This document shows positions 27,149 to 36,688 of a DNA stretch of 64,000 nt, piece by piece (position 1 is the stretch's first letter; each line of letters opens with the position of its first letter). Below the pieces are notes generated by a model that saw nothing but the letters and a program-made list of their open reading frames with translations, was not told the DNA's origin and made no database searches. The DNA is taken from the NCBI GenBank assembly GCA_942493055.1, contig OW818680.1, positions 4,216,001 through 4,280,000 on the forward strand, given 5' to 3'. Origin of the DNA: CAIZQW01 sp942493055 (GTDB lineage Bacteria; Verrucomicrobiota; Kiritimatiellia; RFP12; UBA1067). Made by a program: the position numbers and the translations under genes.

Positions 27149-29232
27149 GACGGCCTCCTGTTTTTCGGGAGCGGGAAGGTCAGGATGACGCGTGTCCCGT
27201 GTCCAGGCTCACTCTCGATTTGAAAGAGGCCGTCAATCCTGCGCATGCGCTCTTTCATGCCGATTAAGCCATAATGGCCTGTGGAGGGAAAAGGAGTCGA
27301 GGCGGATTCGAACCCTTTCCCGTTGTCATCAATGGTGATTTGAAAGCCCTCCTGCGCAGGCGAGGCGGTGATCACGATTTCGGTTGCCTCAGCATGCTTC
27401 ACGATGTTGGTGATGGATTCCTTGATGACCGCCAGAAGTTGGGTGGAACTGGACTCCGGAATATCTTTGGGCAACAGATCGAGCCTGCAGGTCAAGGTGT
27501 GTTCAGGGATACTGGGAGCCAAGGCTGCAATGGCTTGATCAAGCGAGGTTCCTTTGATGGTTGCTGCGCGGAGGTCCCAGACAGAGGTGCGCAACATGGC
27601 ATGTGCATCCTCCAGGGCTTGCCGGGTGATTTGCAAGAAGCCCGCGACTTTTCCCGGTGCGGCCTCTGTGGCCTTCAAGGCGCTTTGGACTTGAAGGCTG
27701 ATGCCAGCCAAGTTTTGCTGGAGTGTATCATGCAAGTCAGCGGCAATGCGCTTGCGCTCTGCCAGCAGGAGGTCCATGTCATGCTGGCGCTGCTTCTGCT
27801 TGCTGATCCGGATGCGAAGTCCGATGATGATGCCGATCATCAGCAAGAGCAACAGGGCGGTTGTGATCTGCAGTCCTATTTCACGCTGGCGTGTGAGCCA
27901 TGGCCCGCCCGGCAAGATCTGGATGTCAGTGGTGTCACGCAACAAGAGTTTCCAGGACTGAGGAAAGTTCTCGCGCTGATCCACGGTGCGATGAAAGACG
28001 AGGATCCCTGTGATCTTGACAGGCTGACTTTTGGGAAGCCTTTCTACAAAGGACGGCACATTGTTTCGTTCTTCGAGAAGCGCACTATAAACAGAGCCTT
28101 CGGCAAGGAAGAGGATGTTCCTCTGGCCTTCAACCGGTTCGCCCGCCTGTACGATCTCCCCCCCTATTTGCACGACCCTTCCGTCAAGGTCCAGAGTGGC
28201 GGCGCCTGGGCTGGGTTGCTTGCTTGCGGCAATAATATCGGGCGAGAGGACGAGCGGCTCCGGAGGTGCGCGCGTCCCTGTTTTCCGGATCAGCGCTTCG
28301 TTCAATTCTGCGAAACAGTCTCCCATGGCCGGGAACCCGACAGCATCTATCACGGCCCCTGCCTGAAGCGGCGACTCCTCGTGCGTATTGATTTTGAGCG
28401 CATGGTCCCCCTCTTGGATGTAAAGTGCGCTCCCCGTGGAGTAGGTCACAATGCCGCTGACGCGCCTCCGGTGGCCATCCCTGTAGCCGTCGCTGACGGG
28501 GAGCATCTCATTGAGCCGGGTGAGGGGCCGGCGGAAGGGGTCTTCGGGGGAGGGCTTCAGCACCACGATGTCATTCGTTCCTGAGACATGGAGGCGGATC
28601 CCGAGAAATTCAGCCCGCTGGTTGTAAAAGGGCGAGAGACAGCCGCTGATCATGATTTCCGCGTCGACATACTGTTGCGAAGCTGGCAGGGTGGACGGCA
28701 TCTGGACTTCCGCAGTAAAGAGGCCATCGGGAGTCATGATGTTCATCTGGACAAAGTGCGAATGGGTGAGCCCGGAGGTTGCGATTTTAAATGTTTGCGG
28801 GACGCCTTGCAGGGAGATGAGCGGATTGTTCTGGCTGATCGGACGGAGGTCCGCAAGTCGTTTAACCGGAGGGGAGGGAAGCTTCTGATGTCCCATGTGC
28901 CGGATCTCGGACGCCTGGACGCCAGGGACAAGGCGTCCGGCGGATGTCGTGCCGATAATCTCAAGCACGTCGCCGACGTTGATCGCACGCGGAGGCCGCG
29001 CGGAGGGGCGGATAAAAAGAGCCATGTCCGTTGGGTCATCGAGCGCCGCAAGGGTAAAGGGCGCATCCGCCCAGTCGAAGCGATGCGCAACGATACCGGT
29101 CAGCCGGACCGGAAGCCCCTTGCCTGCTTCGATACGCGACAGTTGCTTGACGGCACGAATCGTCGTGAGGTCTTCCGCCTGAGCAGAACACCAGCCCGTG
29201 ACCATCACAAAAACCAGCATCAATCTTTTCAT
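27145..29232 (-). CDS. Membrane sensor histidine kinase (HisKA_3/NarX-type) with extracytoplasmic sensor
   Basis: 695 residues from a start giving a clean signal peptide (MKRLMLVFVMVTGWCSAQAE); the open frame to 29454 runs through repeats and is rejected. The extracytoplasmic region (about 20-440) contains several beta-rich repeats resembling OB-fold units ('VRLTGIVAHRF', 'VSGIVTYSTGSALYIQEGD', 'VKITGILVF'). One membrane helix lies at about 440-465. The phospho-acceptor His is at about 501 (ERKRIAADLHDTLQQ), and the HATPase motifs NIVKHAEAT, DNGKGFE and GLIGMKERM follow. It probably senses a periplasmic ligand, perhaps an oligosaccharide, and phosphorylates the adjacent regulator. Confidence 0.93.
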   Translation of the reverse strand: MKRLMLVFVMVTGWCSAQAEDLTTIRAVKQLSRIEAGKGLPVRLTGIVAHRFDWADAPFTLAALDDPTDMALFIRPSARPPRAINVGDVLEIIGTTSAGRLVPGVQASEIRHMGHQKLPSPPVKRLADLRPISQNNPLISLQGVPQTFKIATSGLTHSHFVQMNIMTPDGLFTAEVQMPSTLPASQQYVDAEIMISGCLSPFYNQRAEFLGIRLHVSGTNDIVVLKPSPEDPFRRPLTRLNEMLPVSDGYRDGHRRRVSGIVTYSTGSALYIQEGDHALKINTHEESPLQAGAVIDAVGFPAMGDCFAELNEALIRKTGTRAPPEPLVLSPDIIAASKQPSPGAATLDLDGRVVQIGGEIVQAGEPVEGQRNILFLAEGSVYSALLEERNNVPSFVERLPKSQPVKITGILVFHRTVDQRENFPQSWKLLLRDTTDIQILPGGPWLTRQREIGLQITTALLLLLMIGIIIGLRIRISKQKQRQHDMDLLLAERKRIAADLHDTLQQNLAGISLQVQSALKATEAAPGKVAGFLQITRQALEDAHAMLRTSVWDLRAATIKGTSLDQAIAALAPSIPEHTLTCRLDLLPKDIPESSSTQLLAVIKESITNIVKHAEATEIVITASPAQEGFQITIDDNGKGFESASTPFPSTGHYGLIGMKERMRRIDGLFQIESEPGHGTRVILTFPLPKNRRPS

Positions 29233-29254
29233 CGTTATAGCAAACCCAAGAAAC

Positions 29255-29455
29255 TGGAGGGTGAGGCTGTGCCGAACCGTGCAAACGACTGTCACTTTTC
29301 CGGCTCGCCACAGTCTCGCCCTCCAACGTACGCTCGACACACGCCATAGGTCTGGAGGGTGAGGCTGTGCCGAACCGTGCAAATGACTGTCAATGTTTCG
29401 GCCCGCCATCCGGCGGCTGCCGGACCCTCCAGAAACATCATTCCAACATTCCATT
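29255..29455. repeat. Two tandem family D half-elements plus family A arm
   Basis: Each unit (29255-29325 and 29353-29431) starts GGAGGGTGAGGCTGTGCCG and ends in an inverted counterpart (CGGCTCGCC..TCGCCCTCC in the first, a shortened form in the second). They are followed at 29437-29455 by ATTCCAACATTCCATTC, a family A arm. They lie between the kinase start and the promoter at 29531, giving a 389-bp divergent region with nothing else recognisable. Confidence 0.7.
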
Positions 29456-29530
29456 CAAGTTATCAAAACATTTTTTATATTGTCATATTGCCTACCCGAA
29501 GGCAACTCTTGATTATCGTATTTCACGACA

Positions 29531-29573
29531 GACAATTCTCCGTATTGCTGGATTGCAAAAAATGAGGTATAGT
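29531..29573 (+). promoter_or_regulatory. Regulon promoter 1 (dyad + TTGCTG-17-TATAGT)
   Basis: The imperfect dyad GACAATTCTC (29531-29540) is followed by CGTA, -35 TTGCTG (29545-29550), an exact 17-bp spacer and -10 TATAGT (29568-29573). Identical spacing is seen at 32780, 36558 and 51293. It drives the HZS-alpha-like gene at 29622. Confidence 0.8.
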
Positions 29574-29621
29574 AAAAACCCAAAGATTTAATTCGATGTT
29601 AAGGTAGGGGGGATCACTGTT

Positions 29622-32606
29622 ATGCGCGGGAGAGTAAAGCAGGGGAATTGCTTTTTCAAAATCGTGTGCTATACGGTACTGGCTTTCGGGTCGGCAACAA
29701 GTGATGCGCGCGAGGCGCTGTCTAATAATCCTAATCTTTCTCCTGCGGCGCGGAAGGCGATTGAGGCGGATTGGCAGCGGCAGGAGAAGGTGACGCGGCA
29801 GGTTGCGGCCACTTCGCCGGCGGCTCTTGACGGGCTCCTCATGCGTGGTCGGCTGATGTGTACGGATATGGAGGAGCTGGGCGGCAACGCGGCAGTGAAG
29901 GCGGCGCGCGAGAAGCTGGAGGAGATCAACGCGGCACGCGACAAGCTTGTCGCTGACCATTGTCCGGCAGGGGACGCCTGGCTGAAACCTTATCTGGAAT
30001 TGCGCTGGGCGCTCCGTGCGCTGGCCTTCAGTAATCCACGGCTGGACTTCGCCAGCCTGGTGTTTGTCAAGCGGCGCTGGCCGTCGATCAACCACCAGTG
30101 CTCGCATCGTGTCGGCGAGGCGCAGGCAGGCGGGGCGAGCCTCTGCATCCTGACAGGGCTGCATCCTGACGGTTCAGTCAGGGAGCTTCTGGATGCGGAC
30201 CATGCCCGCGGCGGGGTCGGGCGGCCGGATCTCTCGTTTGATGCGAAGCAACTGGTCTTCCCGTATGCCGAACCGCGTATGGGCGGTACTATGAACTACG
30301 GCTATGGCCAGCCCGGTGTCCGCGGCGGTAAATGTCTGATGTATGATATCTGGACAATCAATATCGATGGGACAGGCCTGAAGAATCTCACCCGTGCGCC
30401 CGGCTATGAGGACACGGAGCCGTGTTTTCTTCCGGACGGGCGGATCGCCTTTACGTCGTCCAGGTCCGGTCGCCTTGTGCAGTGCGGCAACTGGGCGCTG
30501 GTCTGCGGCATCTACTCTATGAAGGCCGACGGATCCGACGTGCGTCAGGTGACGGAGCCTAAGGAGGGCGAATTTTATCCGAGCATGCTGGACGACGGAC
30601 GGCTCATCTACACCCGGTGGGACTATGTGATGAAGGGATATAATGTGATCCAGCAGGTGTGGGCTGTGAACCCGGATGGCACGAGATCCCAGCTCTATTA
30701 CGGCGACTGGTTCTCCTTCTCCAAAGGGCCCATCGCCTTATTCGAAGCGCGCCAGGTTCCGGGGAGCCGCAAACTCATGGCCACCGGAGCAGCGCATCAC
30801 AATTCAGGGGTAGGACCGCTGATGCTGGTCGATCCGGCCAAGAACCGGGGGACGCTCGACTCCATGATCAACGTGACTCCGGAAGTCGCGTATCCGGAAA
30901 CCGGCGCGCTGGGAAATGAAGTGGAGCAGCCGGAGCTGACCTACAAGGCGCTGCCCAACACAGGCTGGTATACGTCGCCCTGGCCCCTTTCCGAAAAACA
31001 TTTCTTATGCGTGTACTCCTTCGACGCGAACAATACATCGGCGTTTGGCTATGGGATTTACCTGCAGGATATCCATGGGAACAAGGAGCTGATTTACCGG
31101 GGAAGCGATTTCTCGTGCTATGCGCCCATGCCGCTGAAGCCCAGGCCGCGGCCGAAGGAGTTGCCGGATACGGTGAAGGGGCATGATCCGCAGGCGCCCG
31201 GGACGCTGATCGTGACGGATATCTACAAGGGGCTGATTGGCGTGAAACCGGGCGAGGTTAAATTCCTGCGCGTGCTGGAAACGCACCCCAAGATTATTGA
31301 GACCACGCCCCAGCGGGTTGACATGGGTGTGAACTGCGGGTGGGATGCGCGCGGGGTCCTGGGCACGGTTCCGGTGGAGGAGGATGGCTCAGCCTGTTTC
31401 CTGGCGCCCTCGAACCGGCAGCTCTTCTTTGAAGCGCTTGACAAAGATCATCTGGAAATTCGGCGCATGCGGAATTTCATGAACCTCATGCCCGGCGAGA
31501 CTGTGGGGTGCGTGGGGTGCCATGAGTCGTACTCCTCGGCAGCGAACCCTTCTGCGACAGAGGGGCTCATGGCCTTGAAACGCGCGCCTTCGAAGATCAC
31601 GCCGCCTGCATGGGGCACGGACGGGCTTGCCTTTCCGAGGGTCGTGCAGCCGGTCCTGGACCGCCTGTGTGTCAAGTGTCATGACGGGGAGAAGGGCAAG
31701 GATAAGAGTTTTGATCTGCGGGGCTTGAAATGGGTGAAGGCTCCGGGGCCCCACGACCCGGACCAGGGGCCTCAGCATCTGGTCAGCGACGCGTTCCTGA
31801 AGTTGCTGGACTATGTGTCGTACGTCCGTGTCGGCGGGTATCACGGGCCGAAGCTTCCGTTGCAGGCGTTCAAGACAGGCTCCCATGAGAGCCGGCTGAT
31901 GCAGGTCCTGGCCAAGGGGCATCACGGGTTGACGCTGGCTGCAGACGACTGGCAGGCGCTGGCCTGCTGGATTGACTGCAACGCGCCGTTCTATGGAGAC
32001 TGGCAAAACATCATTGTGGGGCCAGGGGCAGGTGCGGAGGTGCTGCGTGAGCTGACGGACGTGGACAAAGCGCTGATCAATACCCGGGTGCGGCAGTTGA
32101 ACAGCCAGAGCAAGGAGAAGGGACGGCTGGTCGGGTATCTGGCTGGCGGGTTGCAGGCAAGCTCCGACCTGGATAAGAATATTGTCTTCTCTCAGGTGCA
32201 GGGGCAAGGGTGGACGTGTCCAGAAATGCAGAAGGTGGAGAAGCTGCCGCCGACCCAGCGGGCTCTGGCCTTCAGCAATGTCAGTCTGAAGTTTGAGGTC
32301 AAGGGGCTGGATCCGACGAAACGTTATGTTCTTGGGCTGACCTGGTGGGATTACAACAATGCCCAGCGGATGCAAAGCATTTCGTGCAAGGGCAGAAAAG
32401 AGGCAAGAAGCATTAAATTGCTGGATACCACCCTGCTGCCGAATTACACGGCTGGACGGCAGTTGCCTGGCACCGTGACACTGGAGATCCCGCAGGAACT
32501 TTCGCGGCAGAGCGAGCTTTCGCTGACGATACAGAAAGAGGGCGGCGCCAATGCAGTCGTCAGCGAGCTCTGGCTGGAAGAACGTGTTGCTGAAACAAAC
32601 AAGTAG
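29622..32606 (+). CDS. HZS-alpha-like secreted dihaem c-type cytochrome
   Basis: 994 residues with an N-terminal signal (to about 'GSATSDA'). An alpha-helical leader (about 30-130) precedes beta-propeller/PD40-like blades ('DIWTINIDGTGLKNLT', 'DGRIAFTSSRSG', 'DDGRLIYTRWDYV', about 230-400). A 'GTVPVEEDGSACF' segment comes next, then CxxCH haem sites at about residues 630 (CVGCH) and 683 (CVKCH). A C-terminal beta-rich extension (about 860-990) is absent from the copy at 42005. A GGGGGGA ribosome site precedes the ATG. It is the first gene under the shared promoter module and is followed by a giant lyase with its own copy of that promoter. Function is unknown; a periplasmic or surface redox role is inferred. 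Confidence 0.82.
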   Translation: MRGRVKQGNCFFKIVCYTVLAFGSATSDAREALSNNPNLSPAARKAIEADWQRQEKVTRQVAATSPAALDGLLMRGRLMCTDMEELGGNAAVKAAREKLEEINAARDKLVADHCPAGDAWLKPYLELRWALRALAFSNPRLDFASLVFVKRRWPSINHQCSHRVGEAQAGGASLCILTGLHPDGSVRELLDADHARGGVGRPDLSFDAKQLVFPYAEPRMGGTMNYGYGQPGVRGGKCLMYDIWTINIDGTGLKNLTRAPGYEDTEPCFLPDGRIAFTSSRSGRLVQCGNWALVCGIYSMKADGSDVRQVTEPKEGEFYPSMLDDGRLIYTRWDYVMKGYNVIQQVWAVNPDGTRSQLYYGDWFSFSKGPIALFEARQVPGSRKLMATGAAHHNSGVGPLMLVDPAKNRGTLDSMINVTPEVAYPETGALGNEVEQPELTYKALPNTGWYTSPWPLSEKHFLCVYSFDANNTSAFGYGIYLQDIHGNKELIYRGSDFSCYAPMPLKPRPRPKELPDTVKGHDPQAPGTLIVTDIYKGLIGVKPGEVKFLRVLETHPKIIETTPQRVDMGVNCGWDARGVLGTVPVEEDGSACFLAPSNRQLFFEALDKDHLEIRRMRNFMNLMPGETVGCVGCHESYSSAANPSATEGLMALKRAPSKITPPAWGTDGLAFPRVVQPVLDRLCVKCHDGEKGKDKSFDLRGLKWVKAPGPHDPDQGPQHLVSDAFLKLLDYVSYVRVGGYHGPKLPLQAFKTGSHESRLMQVLAKGHHGLTLAADDWQALACWIDCNAPFYGDWQNIIVGPGAGAEVLRELTDVDKALINTRVRQLNSQSKEKGRLVGYLAGGLQASSDLDKNIVFSQVQGQGWTCPEMQKVEKLPPTQRALAFSNVSLKFEVKGLDPTKRYVLGLTWWDYNNAQRMQSISCKGRKEARSIKLLDTTLLPNYTAGRQLPGTVTLEIPQELSRQSELSLTIQKEGGANAVVSELWLEERVAETNK

Positions 32607-32691
32607 AGGGGGCGCTCATCGTTGGACAAATGAACAAGCTCTATTTCTGGCTCTTCACGGTTTCTAGAAAAAATATCTTCGTGTTTTACCA

Positions 32692-32757
32692 CAGAGAACA
32701 CAAAGAGCGCAAAGAAAGAAAAAACTTTAGAACTTTAGAACTCTCGAACTTTAGAAC
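32692..32757. repeat. Family C and B arm sequences side by side
   Basis: ACCACAGAGAACACAAAGAGCGCAAAG (family C arm type, from about 32692) is followed by ACTTTAGAACTTTAGAACTCTCGAACTTTAGAACTT (32725-32757, family B arm type). The latter matches 9831-9858 almost exactly. There is no inverted partner here, so these are solitary arms. Confidence 0.6.
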
Positions 32758-32779
32758 TTCCCCTCCCCCCTTCCATACC

Positions 32780-32822
32780 GACAATTGTCCGTATTGCTGG
32801 AGTGAGATAAATGCGGTACAGT
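32780..32822 (+). promoter_or_regulatory. Regulon promoter 2 (dyad + TTGCTG-17-TACAGT)
   Basis: The perfect dyad GACAATTGTC (32780-32789) is followed by CGTA, -35 TTGCTG (32794-32799), 17 bp, and -10 TACAGT (32817-32822). The dyad is centred about 44 bp before the expected start of transcription, a usual place for an activator. It drives the lyase gene at 32867. Confidence 0.82.
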
Positions 32823-32866
32823 AAAAATCAATGTTAGGTGCGGACATCAGGAGAGGAATCAACGCT

Positions 32867-35800
32867 ATGCGCGATTGGCGAATGCTGGGGGGTTATTGTT
32901 TGAAGCATGAAATCTTCCGTGTGGGTTTTGCAATCATTGTTTTTGGAGCAGGTGCGAGCCATGCGCGGGAGGCGCCGACGCGCGCACCTGAAAGGCTTCC
33001 ACTCTCCCGGGCGGAGGTGAAGGAATATGTTGAGGTCGAGAAGCTCGCGAGCGTCAAGCTGACCGAATACCAGGGCGTCTATCGAAGAGCGGAGGGCGAC
33101 CTGAAAAACGTGATCAAGCAGAAGGCGTCACCCGAGGCTGTCAGCGCGAAAGAGGCAGCGCTGAAGAGGGCCGCTCTGGAGACCGAGCTCTATCTGGAGG
33201 TCTTGAACAGTTGGAGGCAGGTCATCCGCAACATGGACAAGCCTTATAAGCCCTTGGGTGTTGACTGGACTAATTCGATGGATGTCGCGATAGCCCTTCC
33301 ACTGCCGAAGGACGTGGCGCAACGCAAGACAGAGTTTGAGAACCGTCATGCGCCTGCTGAGGTCAAGAAGCTGGCGGACCGCTTTTTCAATGAGCTGAAC
33401 CTGGACGCCAAGGGGGAGGCGCCAGGCGCCCAAAAATCAGTTGAACTCTACAAAGCGGGTCACTATGAGGCGGCCTTTGATGCGTTCCGTGATTATTTCA
33501 TCGACCGGCTGGCGCATCCTGAAAAATATGGGCTGCCAACGTCGGTCTTTATCCTGGATGACCGTCCAGCGGTGATGACACCGCAAATCCGCCAGAGCTG
33601 GGTTGATGACGCCATGAAAGGCATCGCGTCAATCCCCAACAAAGCGAAGCCAGGCGAGGTGATGAAAATCAAGTTCTCTGAACCCTTCCAGGTGAGTTAT
33701 GCCTACCTGCCGTTTGACAATCTGAAGGAGCGCCTGGAGAGCCGCGACAAGAAGGTGCGTGAAGAGGCGGATATGTGGTGGCAGATGGTGCAGAATTGGA
33801 ATCTGCTTGAAATTCTGGGCGGCTCAGGGGACGGCCTGCGCAACTGGCTGATCGATGCGTATGATGCAACAGGCGATGTGCGTTACCTGAACACGTATGC
33901 CGCGTATACGGATGCCTGGTCGATGTTTATGCAGCGCGATGTGAATGGCTGCCCGGAAAACCTGCGCTACTACCACACGCTCATGCCGCGCATTTTGGTG
34001 CAGTACCTGACGCGCCTGCGCGTGATGGCACTGGCGCATCCAGACATGATCAAGCAGTATCCCTCTCAGACGCTGGCCAGAGCCTTGATGACCGGCATGG
34101 ATGAATATCTCTCCCCGCATATCCTCCATGCGCGCTGGAGCCGCTTCAACTGGAACATCATGGGGATGGGCTTCAACATGCGCGCAAGCTTACTGCTCTC
34201 GGATTTCAAAGCAGGTCAGTGGGTCGGCCGCGAGAATGCGCGCGTCATACAGAACTACATGACCTTCTCCCTGCTTCCGGACGGGGCCTATATCGAGTAC
34301 TCGGATGAAGGTCATCAGGGCATCTGGTCGCAGCGCATCTCGGAAGTCTACGACTTGGCGCGTACGACGCGTCCGGAGTGGTTTGATGCGAGTTTCGAAG
34401 CGTGGATGCGCGAGAGCCTCACCCGCGACGCCTCCTTCCTGGTGCGGCATCTGAAACAGGACGGCTTCCGCCACCGTGACAAGGTGCGCAGCAACAAAGG
34501 CTCCATCGTTGGCAAGCAGATGTGGAGCTATGGCCGGCAGTCCCTCGATCTCCAGGTGCCTTGGGTAACCGACTCGCCAGGCGAGTTGAACCGCATGATC
34601 GAGACCGTCTATCGCAACAACGACGCACTGCTGCCGCGACACACCTCGGATGTCCTTCCGTATGTGGGGGAATTTCTGTTCCGGGGTGGCTGGAAAAAGA
34701 CGGATCCATTCTTCTACATGCATTCCGGACCTGTCCCCAACTCGAATGCGAATGAGGATATCAATGGCTTCAAGCTGCATAATTACGGTCTGCAACTGGT
34801 GATCGGGCAGCCCGTCTATGTGGATGGCCGTACACAGAACGGACATTACTCCTGCGTGGACAATCCAGGCGGCAAGACAGAATTTCTGGTGTACAGTGAT
34901 GGTCTGCCCATGAAGGGCCGCTCTCACACAAGCGAACACTTTGATTTGGGTGAGGGCATCTATGAAGGCGCGTATGAAGAGCGCGCAGGCCGTCTCTATT
35001 GGTCAGTCTTCCAGTTTAATGGTTTTGATATGGCCTCACGGCAAAAAAGTATCGGCAAACTGGCGGTGCTGGATGTGACGCATCTGAGGCAAGTCGTCTA
35101 TGTGCGCAAATTGGATGCATGGGTCGTAATTGATCGCATGAAGGCAAAAGGCCAGCATGCGTATGAGGCCCCGTATGAAATCTTTACGCCAGCTCGAAAG
35201 GAGGAACTCAAAGAACTCAAGGATCCCGGACGCATCGCCATTGATCCAGGTCAGTTTACGATTCGCACGCGCAACATCAATTATCCGAACACCGTGATTC
35301 ACCAGTTCAGCGAAGCCTCCCTGAACTACTCCTTTGATCCGAGCTTGAAGCCGCTCGGCAACCAGAAAGAAGCGGAGCTGGCCGCACTGGATAAGGCGTG
35401 GGGACTGAACAATGAGTATACCAAGGGGCTCCTGCCCTTTACGCGCCGCGTCATCGCCTCCTGGGAAGGAGAGGGTGATCAGGTGCTGATCTCCCTCCTC
35501 ACCACCACGCAGACGAACGAAGCGTCACGCGTTAAAATAGTTGAGCGCAAAGGAACGTCTTTTGTGGCGCAGTTCGGGAGTCATGTCTGGCTGAAGGTCG
35601 TTGCAGGCGTGAAGCCCTTCAACTGGGGGCCGGACAAGAAGATACAGGTGGATACGGCAGTGACAGTGCGTTCAGGCACGAATGAGCACTCCATCATCCT
35701 CGGTCCGGAATCCAGTGCGGAAATGAGCAACCTGCACGTCGTCCGCAAGATATATGCGCCGATCCTGCCCGTGCAGTTCAGTGCGCCAGCAGATCACTTT

Positions 35801-36541
35801 GTCGAGGAGATGCAAGTCAAGCTGACCTGCGCGACGCCTGGCACCCGCATCCTCTACACACTGGATGGCAAGGAGCCAACGCTCCAGTCCAAAGAATATG
35901 GAGAGCCCGTGACACTGAAAAAGAGCGCGACCCTCCGCGCACTAGCTGTGCGGGACGGCGCAACAGACAATGACGATGCGTATGATCCCGGGTATCGGAC
36001 ATTGCCTGTCCGTGCAACGTTCCGCAAACAAGCGCTTCAGGCTGCGATCTCAAAGCCTGTCACAACGGGTTATGCCTGGCGCTATGCCGAAGGCCAGCCC
36101 TTTGCCCTCTTGGCCAAAAGCGGCTTTCTCGCGCCTCAGAAGCAAGGAAAAACGGAAAAGCTCTTGGATGTATCGATGCACACGCCGGGCAAGGCCTTCA
36201 GTGTGACCTACGAAGGGATGTTCAGCGCGTCACAAGACGGGGTCTATACCTTCCATGCGCCGCGCGAGTTCGTCTATCCGGATCAAGACCCTGGCTATGA
36301 CCTGCGCGTCTTCGTGGACGGACAGGAATGGTGGCCCAGTTACCAGCGCTTCAACTTGGGGTCGTGGTCTACGGCATTGGCCAAGGGGCCGCACACGTTG
36401 AAGGTCATTTTCACAGATCTGCGTACAATCCCCTACAAACATGAGACCTGGCGCAACTTCCCCAATCCCGCCCTGCTCTGGAAGGGCACCACGCCTGTTC
36501 TGGAGCTGACTCAGCCGGATGGCAAACGAGTGACACTTTAG
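32867..36541 (+). CDS. Giant heparinase II/III-like polysaccharide lyase with CHB_HEX_C-like and PA14-like modules
   Basis: 1,224 residues; ATG 32867 has an AGGAGAGGA site, whereas 32831 would be almost leaderless. The signal peptide ends near 'GAGASHAR'. A helical alpha/alpha-toroid region (about 140-560, with SRFNWNIMGMG) is followed by the heparinase II/III-like beta-sandwich from about 605 ('RGGWKKTDPFFYMHSG', 'GQPVYVDGRTQNGHYSC'). A chitobiase C-terminal-like module lies near 980-1045 ('ILYTLDGKEPTLQS'). A PA14-like module lies at about 1090-1220 ('GVYTFHAPREF', 'GYDLRVFVDGQEWW'). It probably cleaves an acidic polysaccharide by beta-elimination outside the cell. It is 73% or so similar by eye in key segments to the protein at 44473; the exact substrate is unknown. 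Confidence 0.88.
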   Translation: MRDWRMLGGYCLKHEIFRVGFAIIVFGAGASHAREAPTRAPERLPLSRAEVKEYVEVEKLASVKLTEYQGVYRRAEGDLKNVIKQKASPEAVSAKEAALKRAALETELYLEVLNSWRQVIRNMDKPYKPLGVDWTNSMDVAIALPLPKDVAQRKTEFENRHAPAEVKKLADRFFNELNLDAKGEAPGAQKSVELYKAGHYEAAFDAFRDYFIDRLAHPEKYGLPTSVFILDDRPAVMTPQIRQSWVDDAMKGIASIPNKAKPGEVMKIKFSEPFQVSYAYLPFDNLKERLESRDKKVREEADMWWQMVQNWNLLEILGGSGDGLRNWLIDAYDATGDVRYLNTYAAYTDAWSMFMQRDVNGCPENLRYYHTLMPRILVQYLTRLRVMALAHPDMIKQYPSQTLARALMTGMDEYLSPHILHARWSRFNWNIMGMGFNMRASLLLSDFKAGQWVGRENARVIQNYMTFSLLPDGAYIEYSDEGHQGIWSQRISEVYDLARTTRPEWFDASFEAWMRESLTRDASFLVRHLKQDGFRHRDKVRSNKGSIVGKQMWSYGRQSLDLQVPWVTDSPGELNRMIETVYRNNDALLPRHTSDVLPYVGEFLFRGGWKKTDPFFYMHSGPVPNSNANEDINGFKLHNYGLQLVIGQPVYVDGRTQNGHYSCVDNPGGKTEFLVYSDGLPMKGRSHTSEHFDLGEGIYEGAYEERAGRLYWSVFQFNGFDMASRQKSIGKLAVLDVTHLRQVVYVRKLDAWVVIDRMKAKGQHAYEAPYEIFTPARKEELKELKDPGRIAIDPGQFTIRTRNINYPNTVIHQFSEASLNYSFDPSLKPLGNQKEAELAALDKAWGLNNEYTKGLLPFTRRVIASWEGEGDQVLISLLTTTQTNEASRVKIVERKGTSFVAQFGSHVWLKVVAGVKPFNWGPDKKIQVDTAVTVRSGTNEHSIILGPESSAEMSNLHVVRKIYAPILPVQFSAPADHFVEEMQVKLTCATPGTRILYTLDGKEPTLQSKEYGEPVTLKKSATLRALAVRDGATDNDDAYDPGYRTLPVRATFRKQALQAAISKPVTTGYAWRYAEGQPFALLAKSGFLAPQKQGKTEKLLDVSMHTPGKAFSVTYEGMFSASQDGVYTFHAPREFVYPDQDPGYDLRVFVDGQEWWPSYQRFNLGSWSTALAKGPHTLKVIFTDLRTIPYKHETWRNFPNPALLWKGTTPVLELTQPDGKRVTL

Positions 36542-36557
36542 TGTAGGAATGGACTAC

Positions 36558-36601
36558 GGACATTTGTCCGTATTGTTGGAATTCCGAAAAAAGAATATAG
36601 T
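36558..36601 (+). promoter_or_regulatory. Regulon promoter 3 (dyad + TTGTTG-17-TATAGT)
   Basis: GGACATTTGTCC (36558-36569) is followed by GTA, -35 TTGTTG (36573-36578), 17 bp, and -10 TATAGT (36596-36601). It starts only 16 nt after the lyase stop codon and heads a six-gene operon (36689-51235). Confidence 0.82.
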
Positions 36602-36688
36602 ACGAGTCAAATGCGCAGAACACGCCTAGTCCGGGAAACCCTTTGATGTGCTGTGCGCGTTCAGGAAACAAGAGAGAGGAATTGAAAG

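Noticed and set aside
27145..29454. Longer start for the sensor kinase at 29454
   Set aside because: The added 74 residues are translated from intergenic repeats, and a normal signal peptide begins at 29232.
29531..29573. Sigma-54 (-24/-12) promoter
   Set aside because: The GG and GC doublets are not 10 bp apart at any of the four sites, whereas a -35/-10 pair with exactly 17 bp is present at all four.
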